Shown here piece by piece: positions 7,892 to 15,932 of a DNA stretch of 64,000 nucleotides. The stretch's first letter is position 1; every line of letters begins with the position of its first letter. This DNA comes from Svornostia abyssi (lineage in GTDB: Bacteria > Actinomycetota > Thermoleophilia > Solirubrobacterales > Solirubrobacteraceae), in assembly GCA_024666565.1 (NCBI GenBank), contig CP088295.1, positions 992,001 through 1,056,000 on the forward strand. Direction: 5' to 3'. The notes under the pieces were generated by a model. The model saw only the letters and a list, made by a program, of their open reading frames with translations. It made no database searches and was not told where the DNA came from. A program made the position numbers and the translations under genes.

Positions 7892-8272
7892 CTACTTCGC
7901 GGCGTCGATGTGGGCGGAGAGCCCGTAGATGATGAGCAGGTCGATCGTGATGACCACGAGCGACCAGATCGGCAGGACCGGGAGCGAGAACATCCAGAAG
8001 AACGCGCTCAGGGTCGCGATGAAGATGCCCATGATGGCGCCCACCGCGGAGCGCGAGAGCAACAGCCCGCCACCCACGATGCTGACCGCACCCCAGATGA
8101 TCGAGACCCAGCCCCAGAAGGTGAGGTTGCTGAAGAGCAACCCGTCCTCGGGCAGGTACGAGGCGTCGTCGAGTGCGCCGATCCCCCAGAGGAGGTTGGC
8201 GACGCCGGCGATGAGGAACAGGACGCCGGCGAAGGTGAACCAACCGGCGCCGGCCGGACGTGAAGCTTCCAT
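7892..8272 (-). CDS. Four-helix membrane protein, DUF7144-like
   Basis: A 126-residue protein with four membrane helices (about 10-29, 48-68, 74-92, 98-118). The opening GWFTFAGVLFLIAGVANLLWGI and the WGWVSIIWGAVSIVGGGLL repeat match my memory of the DUF7144 actinobacterial membrane family. Function is unknown. GGGAGA upstream of the ATG at 8272 is a plausible ribosome site. The following reverse-strand gene upstream (8368-9408) is a transporter separated by 95 nt. Confidence 0.7.
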   Translation of the reverse strand: MEASRPAGAGWFTFAGVLFLIAGVANLLWGIGALDDASYLPEDGLLFSNLTFWGWVSIIWGAVSIVGGGLLLSRSAVGAIMGIFIATLSAFFWMFSLPVLPIWSLVVITIDLLIIYGLSAHIDAAK

Positions 8273-8367
8273 CGGTGTCTCCCTTGGTGAGGGTGGAAGC
8301 TCAGCGTCTCGCGAAGCGGTCGGCGGCGCATCAGTGGCGAGCCGTCGCCTGCCTGCGGGAAATCCCG

Positions 8368-9408
8368 TCAGGCGGGTTGCGACGGCGGTGCTTCAGGCTC
8401 GGGCTGCTCGAGCGTGTTGAAGACCGCCCACCCGATCGCGATCATCGGCACCGCGAGGAATGCGCCGACGATGCCCAGAAGCTGCGAGCCGATGATGACG
8501 CCAGAGAGGGTCACGATCGGGTGCAGCGACACAGTCTTCTGGTAGACGAGCGGCGTGACGAACATGCTGTCGAGCTGCTGCGCGATGAGGATCACCGCAG
8601 CCATCGCGACCGCAGCGCCGGCACCTTCCGCGCCGAGCGTGACGAGCACGATGACCGTGCCCGACACCCACGCGCCGAGGATCGGGATGAAGAGCGTCAC
8701 GAAGCTCAGGAGCATGAGCGTGCCGACGAGCGGTGTGCCGATGACGAACATCCCCAGCCCGATGACGAGGCTGTCGATGAAGGCGACGAGCGCGATACCG
8801 CGGATGTAACCGCCCGCGGCGTTCCATGCGGCGTCGCCGGCGACCGTGACGCGGTCGCGGCGCGCGGCGCTGAAGCGGCGCTCGATCCAGTGCCACACCT
8901 GGTCGCCGCCGGTGAGGAGGTACAGGATGAAGACGAAGGTCAGCAGCGCGGAACTCACGAGCTGTGCGGCGAGCGACAGGCCGGAGAGCACGCCGCCCAC
9001 GACGCCGCCGGCGGCGTCCTTGACGGCGGGCAGCAGGCCGTCGAGGAAGTTCCGGATCTCCTCCTCGTTCTGCTGGACCCAGCGGTTGTTGTCCTGCAGC
9101 CAGGCGATCACTTCGTCTGCGCCGTCGCTGAGCTCCTGCCCGACGCCGCCGAGTTCGCCGAACAACGCATCGGCGAAGAGCCAGGTCAGGCCCGCGACGA
9201 CCACGATCACGCTGAGCATCGCGCCGGTGATCGCCAGTCCGCGCGGGACACCGCGGCGCGTCGCGCCCTCGACGAGCGGGATGAGCTGTGTGCAGACGAG
9301 CGTGGCCACGATGAGCGGCACCGTCACGGCACGCGCGTACCAGATGGCTCCTCCCACGAGCAGGACGCCGGCGGCGATGAGCAACGTCTTCGCGCTCCAT
9401 TTCGCCAT
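8368..9408 (-). CDS. AI-2E family transporter (PerM/YdiK type)
   Basis: A 346-residue integral membrane protein with about eight helices: an N-terminal pair (8-40), a pair near 60-80, a soluble segment rich in Asp/Glu/Asn (QDNNRWVQQNEEEI), then SSALLTFVFILYLLTGG and a C-terminal cluster ending PMIAIGWAVF. The GTPLVGTLMLLSFVTLFIPILGAWVSG segment is typical of the family. Members include the AI-2 exporter TqsA and sodium/proton antiporters, so the cargo is open. The ATG at 9408 matches the family N-terminus; the reading frame is open to 9588, but that would overlap the divergent gene at 9527. Confidence 0.85.
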   Translation of the reverse strand: MAKWSAKTLLIAAGVLLVGGAIWYARAVTVPLIVATLVCTQLIPLVEGATRRGVPRGLAITGAMLSVIVVVAGLTWLFADALFGELGGVGQELSDGADEVIAWLQDNNRWVQQNEEEIRNFLDGLLPAVKDAAGGVVGGVLSGLSLAAQLVSSALLTFVFILYLLTGGDQVWHWIERRFSAARRDRVTVAGDAAWNAAGGYIRGIALVAFIDSLVIGLGMFVIGTPLVGTLMLLSFVTLFIPILGAWVSGTVIVLVTLGAEGAGAAVAMAAVILIAQQLDSMFVTPLVYQKTVSLHPIVTLSGVIIGSQLLGIVGAFLAVPMIAIGWAVFNTLEQPEPEAPPSQPA

Positions 9409-9526
9409 CGCTTCGCCGGCAGGGGCACGGGTGGGGGTCGTCGCAGCCACCCGCCGATGTTCGACGGCGACGTCCCTCGTCCTCCCGCGGCTTGCGCCCG
9501 GAGCTCGGACGCGGGAGGCTTGCGCC

Positions 9527-9991
9527 ATGTCGACCACCAGCACGCGCAACGGCGCGCCGCCGGTCATCGCGCAGTCGGCCGAGACCATCGTCCGCGAGTT
9601 CCTCGAAGCACTCGCCCGGGACGATCTCGACGCCGCGCTCTCGATGCTCGACGACGACGTTGCCTACACCAACGTCCCGTTCCCGACCGTCCACGGCCGC
9701 CGGACGATCGACCGGATGTTCCGTCCGCTCATCGGGAAGGCGGGCTTCAAGGTCCACTTCCATGCCATCGCGGGTGACGGCGACGACGTCGTGCTCACCG
9801 AACGCACCGACGCGCTGATCTTCGGCCGCGTGCACTGGCAGTTCTGGGTGTACGGCCGGTTCGAGCTGCGCGGCGGCAAGATCACGGTCTGGCGTGACAG
9901 TTTCGACCTCGTGGACATGAACGTCGGGCTGGTGCGCGGCCTGATCGGCGCCGTGGTGCCCGGGGTGGCGCGCCGCTGGCCGGAGGGGTAG
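9527..9991 (+). CDS. Limonene-1,2-epoxide hydrolase-like enzyme
   Basis: A 154-residue NTF2-fold protein. The NVPFPTVHGR segment, the Arg93/Asp95 pair (ERTDAL) and Asp124 (WRDSFD) reproduce the Asp-Arg-Asp triad of limonene-1,2-epoxide hydrolase, which opens small epoxides by one-step water attack. It may act on terpene, sterol or fatty epoxides; the true substrate is unknown. GGGAGG lies 8 nt before the ATG. It stands divergent from the AI-2E-type transporter and 27 nt before the ABC1 kinase gene. Confidence 0.82.
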   Translation: MSTTSTRNGAPPVIAQSAETIVREFLEALARDDLDAALSMLDDDVAYTNVPFPTVHGRRTIDRMFRPLIGKAGFKVHFHAIAGDGDDVVLTERTDALIFGRVHWQFWVYGRFELRGGKITVWRDSFDLVDMNVGLVRGLIGAVVPGVARRWPEG

Positions 9992-10005
9992 CGGCGCCCG
10001 GTCGG

Positions 10006-10011
10006 TAGCTT
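10006..10011 (+). promoter_or_regulatory. Leaderless -10 hexamer TAGCTT
   Basis: Ends 7 nt before the GTG at 10019. Confidence 0.55.
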
Positions 10012-10018
10012 GGGTTGG

Positions 10019-11443
10019 GTGAGCGCCGAGCCCGACGACGACCCGGCGCCCGACGCGGGCAAGCTGCCCACCGGCCGCGTGGCGCGGACGGCGCGAGTGG
10101 GCGGCCTCGTGGCCGGGCAGGGCCTGCGCTGGGCGGGCATGCGCACGGCCAACCGGGTCCGCACGCCCGAGCGGGCGGCGGCCGCGCAGAACGACCGCAC
10201 CGCCGCGCTCGTGCACCAGCTCGTCGATCAGCTCGGCCAGATGCGCGGCGCGGCGATGAAGGTCGGCCAGATGCTCTCGATGGTCGAGTTCGACGGCCTG
10301 CCCGAGGAGCAACAGGACGAGCTGCAGCGCAAGCTCGCTGCCCTGCGTGACGACGTCCCGCCGGTGGCGTTCGCGGACCTCGAGAAGCTCATGCGCCAGG
10401 AGTTCGGCGGGCCGCTCTCACGGGTGTTCACGGACTTCGACGAGCGGGCATTTGCCGCGGCGTCGATCGGCCAGGTGCATCGGGCCACCACCGTCGACGG
10501 GGACGACGTGGTCGTGAAGATCCAGTACCCGGGCGTCGCCGAGGCGGTCGAAACGGACCTGCGCAACGCCACGCTGCTGCTGCCGCTCGTCAAGCGCCTG
10601 GCGCCCGGACTCGACGGCAAGGCGCTGGCGGCCGAGATGCGCGAGCGGATCGGCGAGGAGCTCGACTACGAGCTCGAGGCGCAGAACCAGCGCCGCGTCG
10701 AGCGGCTCCTGCGCGGACATCCGTTCGCGCGCGTCCCGCACGTGCACACCGACCTGTCGACCCGGCGGGTGCTCGTCTCCGAGTACGTCGCGGGCGAGCG
10801 CTTCGAAGAGGTCCGCCGCGACGACGAGGCGACCCGCGACCGCTACGGGGAGATCCTCTTCCGGTTCTTCCTCGGGCTGCTGTACCGCGACCGGATCGCG
10901 CTCGGCGACCCCCACCCCGGCAACTACCTGCTCTGCCCCGACGGCCGCGTCTGCTTCCTGGACTTCGGCCTGCTGCGTGACGTCGGCCAGGACCGCGTGG
11001 CCGCCGAGCGCGCCATCAACGCCGCGGTCCGTGACGACGACGCGGCGGCGCTGAAGGCCGCGCTGATCGCCGGGCACTACCTCCCGGCCGACCGCTCCGA
11101 CGTGGTGGACCCGGACTGGGCGCTGCGCGTCATGGGCATGGCGGTGGGCTGGTACGCCAAGCCCCGCGAGCGCCGGTTCTCGCCGGCGGACAGCCGTGAT
11201 CATCGCGACCGCGAGCGCCCCGACGCCGAGGCGCGTGCCGCCGCGAAGCTGCAGGTCAACCAGTTCACGCTCCCGCCGGAGTCACTGCTGATCCGGCGGA
11301 TGCACGGCATCGTCGCTGTGACCCTCGCGCAGCTGCGTGCGGGGGCGAACTGGGGCGCGATCGCGGCGGAGTACCTGCACGGCGCGGAGCCCACGACGGC
11401 GCTGGGTGAGGCCGAGGCGGCGTTCCTGGCCGAGCGAGTCTGA
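10019..11443 (+). CDS. ABC1/AarF/UbiB-family atypical kinase
   Basis: A 474-residue protein of the UbiB/ADCK family. The family KxGQ motif appears as AMKVGQMLSMVEF (about 80-90). AAASIGQVHRA is the Ala-rich nucleotide loop, VVKIQYPG holds the invariant Lys, GDPHPGNYLL is the catalytic segment and CFLDFGLLRD carries the metal-binding Asp. The family supports quinone or isoprenoid lipid metabolism, or acts as lipid-linked ATPases. The GTG at 10019 is preferred to the TTG at 10010 because TAGCTT lies exactly 7 nt upstream. It is likely monocistronic. Confidence 0.9.
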   Translation: MSAEPDDDPAPDAGKLPTGRVARTARVGGLVAGQGLRWAGMRTANRVRTPERAAAAQNDRTAALVHQLVDQLGQMRGAAMKVGQMLSMVEFDGLPEEQQDELQRKLAALRDDVPPVAFADLEKLMRQEFGGPLSRVFTDFDERAFAAASIGQVHRATTVDGDDVVVKIQYPGVAEAVETDLRNATLLLPLVKRLAPGLDGKALAAEMRERIGEELDYELEAQNQRRVERLLRGHPFARVPHVHTDLSTRRVLVSEYVAGERFEEVRRDDEATRDRYGEILFRFFLGLLYRDRIALGDPHPGNYLLCPDGRVCFLDFGLLRDVGQDRVAAERAINAAVRDDDAAALKAALIAGHYLPADRSDVVDPDWALRVMGMAVGWYAKPRERRFSPADSRDHRDRERPDAEARAAAKLQVNQFTLPPESLLIRRMHGIVAVTLAQLRAGANWGAIAAEYLHGAEPTTALGEAEAAFLAERV

Positions 11444-11832
11444 CGCGTCAGGCGTGGGCCGAGGCGCAGGAGCGGCCCGGCGCGCGTCGAAGAGCGGCGG
11501 CATCCGCCGTGAGCCCATGGAGGCGCCGCGATGCCTGTGCAGGAACGTCAGCTGTTGGGAGTCAGAGTCGCCGGTCGCTCCCGGGTGCGGGTGCGGTTCC
11601 CGATCGCGTCGCGGGATGTTGCGCCGTTGGAGCGCGCGGTGCTGGCGGAGCTCGTGCTCGGCCGGTCGTGTCGGCGGCGGGTGGTGGGTGGTCCGGGCAC
11701 CGGTACGTGGCCAGCGCGTTGAGCACACGCGGTGGGTTCGAGCCCCTCCGTCGCGTGTGGCGCGGGCAACGGTCGACCGCACAACACGACGTCCCGGAGC
11801 GCATTGGTGCGGCGCGGTAGCGTCGTGCCCCC
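11444..11832. other. 389-nt gap with no convincing gene; remnant-like
   Basis: A 63-codon forward frame at 11531-11722 has GGAGG 7 nt before its ATG but resembles nothing I recognise and is Arg-rich; I do not call it. The stretch ends in a stem-loop (11724-11759) whose loop looks like a tRNA T-loop. Codon-like periodicity is weak. It separates the conserved ABC1 kinase gene from an accessory-looking block. Confidence 0.5.
11724..11759. repeat. Stem-loop with T-loop-like GGGTTCGAGCCC core
   Basis: An 8-bp stem CACACGCG/CGCGTGTG encloses GTGGGTTCGAGCCCCTCCGT, whose inner GGG/CCC pairs around TTCGAGC. It resembles the 3' part of a tRNA, but no matching 5' acceptor strand is found about 70 nt upstream. 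Confidence 0.5.
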
Positions 11833-14128
11833 TTGAATCGTCCAGGGTTCATCCATCAGCTTCGGCGCGCGTTCGACCTCGGGCGTGCCGGAATTGCCGG
11901 TGTACGAGCGGTCGACCAGAGTTCTCCGCCCGCGCCGCCGCATGAACTGGCCGAGCGGCGAGTCCTTCCGAAGCCCTTTGACGGAGATCTGCAAGAAGTC
12001 CTGATCGCGAAGACGCTGCGGGTGCCGCGACTTGAGGGCGCAACCGGTGAAGGCTCCACGGCAACGCGGCAACTCGACGTCGCGCTGATGTCCGTGGGTT
12101 TCAAGGCGTCGCGCGAGCTCCTTGACCACCTCTCGGGCTTCCATCCCGTCGCGGTTGCCGATCTGGGGAATGTCGTCCTGCGCTCAGTGCGGCAGCTGGT
12201 CGGCGACGATGCCGAGCACAACTCGTACTTCATCGAGTTTCCAGCGAACGTGCCCGAGACGTTGGAGTTCTGGAACGCGTGCATCGCGGACGCGCTGCGC
12301 GACCGGCGTTCGGCTGGGATCGTCCGCAGGCAGGTGCGCCGGGGACTGGTCAATCTCCTCGACCTCCCGCGCTACGGCAGGTACCAGCACACGTACGAGC
12401 AGATGCTCGAGATGCACGAGACGCTCCTGGCCAGCGCGGCGACGAGGACGACGCTGCTCGACCTGGGCGACGCACTCCCCGACGAATCGCATCGTCTGTA
12501 CCTGGCACTCGCCGGCAGCGGTAGTCCGCTGTCCGAGCAGGATCTGTCGCTGCTCGCCGCGCTCGCCGATCTGCACGTCGGCGACGCGCAGCCCGAGGCG
12601 ATCGACGTCCGCGAGAACCGCGCCGTGGTCAACGTGGCGCGGCTTCGCCACGGACGCGACCTCGACGTCGACACCACCACGGACGTGTTGCGTCTGGCGG
12701 CAGCATTGTGCGGGGGGCGACGTTACGCTGGAGACGGCGACGAGGTTCCGTGGCATCCGTCGACCCGAGCGCCGCATCCTCCTCCGCGCACTCGACGAGA
12801 TCGTGCGTCCGCACCCGGCGAAACTGGCGGACGTCATGCGTCATCGCGAGGCCTTCAAGCGGCTCGGCGAGCGCTTGCACCCACACGAGTACCCACAGCT
12901 CCCGGGAGCGCAAGCGGCGTTCGCCGTCGCGCGTGGCGAACGTCGCGCTCGTTCGGTTGCCGGTCGCGTCGACCTCGCGCTCGCGGAAGGTCGACCCGAT
13001 CATGCGCTCGTGGCCCTCGCGGACGCCCCGGGCATGCTGTTGCGCACGGTGGATCACCTGATCCGCGAAGGCGTCGAGGTCGACCGCCTGATCGACGCCG
13101 TGGGGGACGCAGCACCGGCCACGTCCACGCGCGTCCTGCTGTCGCTCCGTGAGCACCTGATGAACCGTGCGGCCCCGCAGGCGTCCCGCGCGTTCGTCAA
13201 CCGCCGCGGCGGTATGTGGAGCACGCCCGACGAGCGACCACCGTTGGAGGCCGCGACCATCGAGCGCCTGAGCGAGGTGCTCGACGGGGAGGTTGCGGGA
13301 CGACTGCCCAGCGTCGAGCACCTCGTCGTCGATCCCGCCGTCACGACTGTCGCGCTGCCGCTGACCGGCAAGAATCGCCCCGACGGCTTCGGTCTTCTGC
13401 CCCGCGGCTCGATTCAGACGACGGCGGGCCATGTCCGCTTCTTCATCGCCTGGAGGCAGCGGGCGAGGACCACCGACTACGACCTCTCGGCCCTGCTCCT
13501 CGACGAGGAGTTCACCCAGATCGACCAGATTTCCTGGACGAACCTGCGCGGGACTGGAGCCGTGCATTCCGGCGACCTCACCGAAGCGCTGACGACCGCG
13601 ACGGAGTTCATCGACGTCGACCTCAACGGCACCGGCGCGAGGTACGTCGTCCCGCAGGTCAACGTGTACTCGGGCGAGCGTTTCGAGAGCGCCGCCGAGG
13701 CGTACTTCGGATTCATGGAGCGCAGACCGGCGGACAAGGGGCGTCCCTTCGAACCGCGAACCGTCACGGCGAAGTCCGATCTGGTTGGACGCGGACGAGT
13801 CGCGTTGCCCGTGATCTTCGCGCGTGGCAGTGGCGACGACTGGCGCGCGCTCTGGACCCACGTGAACCTCGCCGGCTGGCCGTCGATGAACCGCGTCGAG
13901 GGCAACGCGCACGGGACGTCACTCGTGATGCGAGCGCTGTACGAGCGTCGCTATCTGCGTATGGACTATCTCGCGGACCTCCTGCGTGCCCGCGGCGCGC
14001 GTGTCAGCACCGAACTCGACATGTGCACGCCCGTCACCTATGTTGGCCTGCGTCGTCCGGAGGATCTTCCGGCGGGGTCGGTCACGTACACGCCCGCTGA
14101 CGTCGCTCAGCTGCTGAGCTCGGCCTAG
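11833..14128 (+). pseudogene. TerD-domain protein, MXAN_6230/SCO0854-like, frameshifted in a G6 tract
   Basis: Two forward frames together encode one protein. Frame one (TTG at 11833) runs to DVLRLAAALCGG; the protein then continues in another frame as DVTLETATRFRGI. Removing one G from 12712-12717 restores a 764-residue product. The middle (about 285-480) is the helical TROVE/HEAT-like region ending near KRLGERLHPHEYPQLPGA. The C-terminal part (about 495-740) is TerD-like (VTTVALPLTGKNRPDGFGLL, EEFTQIDQISWTNLRGTGAVHSGDLT). Related Streptomyces and Myxococcus proteins carry a Cys-rich RING segment in the N-terminal part; here that region has almost no cysteine. TerD families act in tellurite, stress and phage responses. 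Function here is unknown. The start is uncertain. Confidence 0.72.
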
Positions 14129-14199
14129 AGGCCATGTGGGAGCTTCCTTCTACGTTCGACTCTGGTAAGTAGCTTCCGCGCTCTCCTCTAGGCCGAGCT
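14117..14199. repeat. 15-bp perfect inverted repeat with 53-nt spacer
   Basis: AGCTCGGCCTAGAGG (14117-14131) and CCTCTAGGCCGAGCT (14185-14199) are exact reverse complements. The left arm contains the TAG stop of the TerD-like gene. It may act as a large terminator or mark an insertion scar. 14200-14334 shows no gene. Confidence 0.7.
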
Positions 14200-14334
14200 G
14201 AGCGGCTGGCGGAACCGGCTTGAGCCGGAAGGTGGTTCGGGTCTGAGGCGGGGCGGGAAGTCAAGACCCGACTCAGCGTTGCCAGTTGCAGCCAGAGGCC
14301 TGGCGGGATGGATGCGGCGGGACAACCAACAACA

Positions 14335-14407
14335 TGGAGCCAAGGGGGCTCGAACCCCTGACCTTCGCGATGCAAGCGCGACGCTCTACCAGCTGAGCTA
14401 TGGCCCC
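14335..14407 (-). tRNA. tRNA-Ala (anticodon UGC)
   Basis: The reverse strand folds as a 73-nt cloverleaf starting GGGGCCATAGCTCAG, with anticodon loop CTTGCATC (TGC) and T-arm AGGGGTTCGAGCCCCCT. Acceptor pair G3-U70, the alanine identity element, is present. The discriminator is A and CCA is not encoded. Its 5' ten bases overlap the end of the nuclease gene at 14398. Confidence 0.96.
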
Positions 14408-14844
14408 TCGATGTCGATTCTAGGACCGGAACGCCCGAGCCGCGTGAAGTCATCGGCGAGGCGCACGTCCTTGCGCCGTCCCCTGGCGGCTGGAACGTAG
14501 CGCACGTGGATCCGCGTTCGGCCTGCGAACTCGCGGGCAGGCAGGTAGATGCAGCGGGCCGTGGTGGCGTCGTAGACAGCGAGCCAGTCGACGGTGTCGC
14601 CCGAGTAGCTGCGCACCGACCGTGTGCGGCCGGCCACGATGGTCTGCGTGTAGCACCGGACTTCGATCGTCACTCCGTCCGAGGTGGTGTGCTTGACCTG
14701 TACGCGTTCGAGCTGTCCTGCTGCCTCAACCAGCAGGTCTGCATCCCAGTTTTCGCCGTAGGGAAACGCGACCTTATGACCCTGGCGTCGCAAGTCGGTG
14801 GCGACGGCCAGTTCCGCAACGTCGCCCTTGACCTTCGTGTTCAT
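14398..14844 (-). CDS. Stand-alone PD-(D/E)XK nuclease (PDDEXK_5-like), second of tandem pair
   Basis: A 148-residue protein. KGDVAE (6-11, Glu11), Asp36 in a PYGENWDADLLV segment and RVQVKH (Gln49, Lys51) form the E-D-QxK core of the PDDEXK_5 group, which includes the intron-encoded I-Ssp6803I family and many orphan actinobacterial proteins. The later DWLAVYD...CIYLPA block is also typical. It starts 2 nt after its paralogue's stop codon, so they form one operon. Its own TAG stop lies inside the tRNA-Ala gene. Cleavage specificity is unknown; a role in DNA repair or defence is inference. Confidence 0.8.
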   Translation of the reverse strand: MNTKVKGDVAELAVATDLRRQGHKVAFPYGENWDADLLVEAAGQLERVQVKHTTSDGVTIEVRCYTQTIVAGRTRSVRSYSGDTVDWLAVYDATTARCIYLPAREFAGRTRIHVRYVPAARGRRKDVRLADDFTRLGRSGPRIDIEGP

Positions 14845-14846
14845 GG

Positions 14847-15254
14847 CTAGAACTCCAAGTAGTCCTGCAGCATCCGGACGCCACGTCGCTGGCCGTTGCG
14901 CGCGGGCTCGAGTCGCAGCGTGATGCAGCACATCCCAGATCCCAGCTCGCGGGCCGGCACGTAGGCGCACTGATCGGTCGTCGAATCCCAGACGGCGAGC
15001 CAGTCGATGTCGGTGGCGGTGTACTTCCGTCTTGCCTGGACCTTGCCCGCCGTGATCGTCACCGTCAGGGCGCGGACCTCGAGGGTCCGGCCGTCCGACC
15101 GCCCGTGCTTGACCTGCACCCGCTCGAGCGCACCGTGGCGCATGACGACGAGATCGAACAGCCAGTCCTCGCCATACGGCAGTGCGATCTGGTGCCCGCG
15201 GCTGCGGATGTCGGCGGCAACCTTCAGCTCGGCCAGGTCGCCCTTCATCTTCAT
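14847..15254 (-). CDS. Stand-alone PD-(D/E)XK nuclease (PDDEXK_5-like), first of tandem pair
   Basis: A 135-residue paralogue of the downstream gene, roughly 45% identical by eye across its length. Core residues are Glu9 (KGDLAE), Asp34 (FDLVV), Gln47 and Lys49 (RVQVKH); DWLAVWDS and AYVPARE follow. The ATG at 15254 aligns with the partner's N-terminus; the frame is open to 15353, but the extra residues look non-native. The two genes resemble a recent tandem duplication that diverged, or two subunits of a heterodimer. No group I intron or homing site is visible. Confidence 0.8.
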   Translation of the reverse strand: MKMKGDLAELKVAADIRSRGHQIALPYGEDWLFDLVVMRHGALERVQVKHGRSDGRTLEVRALTVTITAGKVQARRKYTATDIDWLAVWDSTTDQCAYVPARELGSGMCCITLRLEPARNGQRRGVRMLQDYLEF

Positions 15255-15393
15255 CGGATTCACCGCCGGATGCTCTCGCACGCGACGCCACCCATGGGGT
15301 GTTTCCGCACTTTTGTCACACCTTCGCGTGGGGTTTGTACTGATGACACGCACCCCGCCCCGACCTAGGGTCGCCCTGATCGGTTCCGGGCCG

Positions 15394-15415
15394 GCGGGAG
15401 CTCTTCAGCTCCCGC
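15394..15415. repeat. 9-bp stem-loop in 5' leader of 15468 gene
   Basis: GCGGGAGCT/AGCTCCCGC with CTTC loop, 52 nt before the start codon. It could affect mRNA stability. The rest of 15255-15467 shows no gene. Confidence 0.4.
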
Positions 15416-15467
15416 ATCTCACCCCGGCGTCTGGTTCGCCTCTGCATCCAACCCCTGAGGAGCGATC

Positions 15468-15824
15468 ATGGCACCAGCAACCACGGCGAAGAAGCCGAAG
15501 GCAGCGGCCGCGAAGCCCATGGCCAAGCGGCCTGCGCGCAAGGCCGAGGAGGGCGTCGTCGATCGCGCGGCCGAGCTGTCCGACGATGTCCTGAAGTCCG
15601 TCGAGAAGGGTCAGCGCGCGGCGATCGACGCGGTGCGCAAGTTCACCGAGACGGTCGACGAGGCGCTGCCGACCATTGGCGGCCGCCCGACGGCGCGTGA
15701 GAAGGTCGTCGACGCGGCGCTCGAGATGGCCGACAAGCTCGTCACCGCGCAGTACGACTTCCTGCGCACGGTCGTGAAGAGCGCGGACCGCTCGCTCACG
15801 TCGGACGATGCGAAGAAGAAGTAG
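15468..15824 (+). CDS. Lys/Ala-rich, phasin-like helical protein
   Basis: A 118-residue protein with a basic Ala/Lys/Pro N-terminus (1-27) reminiscent of histone-H1-like tails. An amphipathic helical region follows (VEKGQRAAIDAVRKFTETV, then EKVVDAALEMADKLVTAQYDFLRTVVKSA), as in phasins or heparin-binding haemagglutinin-like proteins. It ends with DDAKKK. TGAGGAGCG precedes the ATG, a good ribosome site. It may coat lipid or polyester granules, or bind DNA through the basic tail; neither can be shown. It appears complete and monocistronic. Confidence 0.75.
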   Translation: MAPATTAKKPKAAAAKPMAKRPARKAEEGVVDRAAELSDDVLKSVEKGQRAAIDAVRKFTETVDEALPTIGGRPTAREKVVDAALEMADKLVTAQYDFLRTVVKSADRSLTSDDAKKK

Positions 15825-15881
15825 GAGGGCGCGCGGGGGAGTCTCACCCTCCCCGGCCGGTCCAGCGGTAGGCTAGGACTT

Positions 15882-15921
15882 GGTTAGAAGGTAGTGTAGA
15901 ACGCGGTTAGAAGGTAGTGTA
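15882..15921 (+). repeat. Two 17-nt direct repeats over an ATPase promoter
   Basis: GGTTAGAAGGTAGTGTA occurs exactly at 15882-15898 and 15905-15921 (23-nt period, about two helical turns). The second copy runs into the -10 hexamer at 15920. This is an operator or activator arrangement; the repeats are AT-rich against the local background. Confidence 0.8.
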
Positions 15922-15925
15922 TGTT
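15920..15925 (+). promoter_or_regulatory. Leaderless -10 hexamer TATGTT
   Basis: Ends 7 nt before the ATG at 15933. Confidence 0.55.
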
Positions 15926-15932
15926 GGCACGC

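Noticed and set aside
8260..9777. 505-codon forward open frame opposite the AI-2E transporter
   Set aside because: Low-complexity Asp/His/Arg-rich antisense translation; the reverse gene is a recognisable membrane protein.
11531..11722. 63-residue forward frame with a good ribosome site
   Set aside because: No family resemblance, Arg-rich, and located in a remnant-like gap.
11684..11759. A tRNA gene ending in the T-loop-like hairpin
   Set aside because: No 5' acceptor strand pairs with the 3' side and the D-arm is unconvincing; kept only as a stem-loop.
14847..15353. Upstream start of the first nuclease at 15353
   Set aside because: The paralogue aligns from the Met at 15254; the extra 33 residues look like translated leader.
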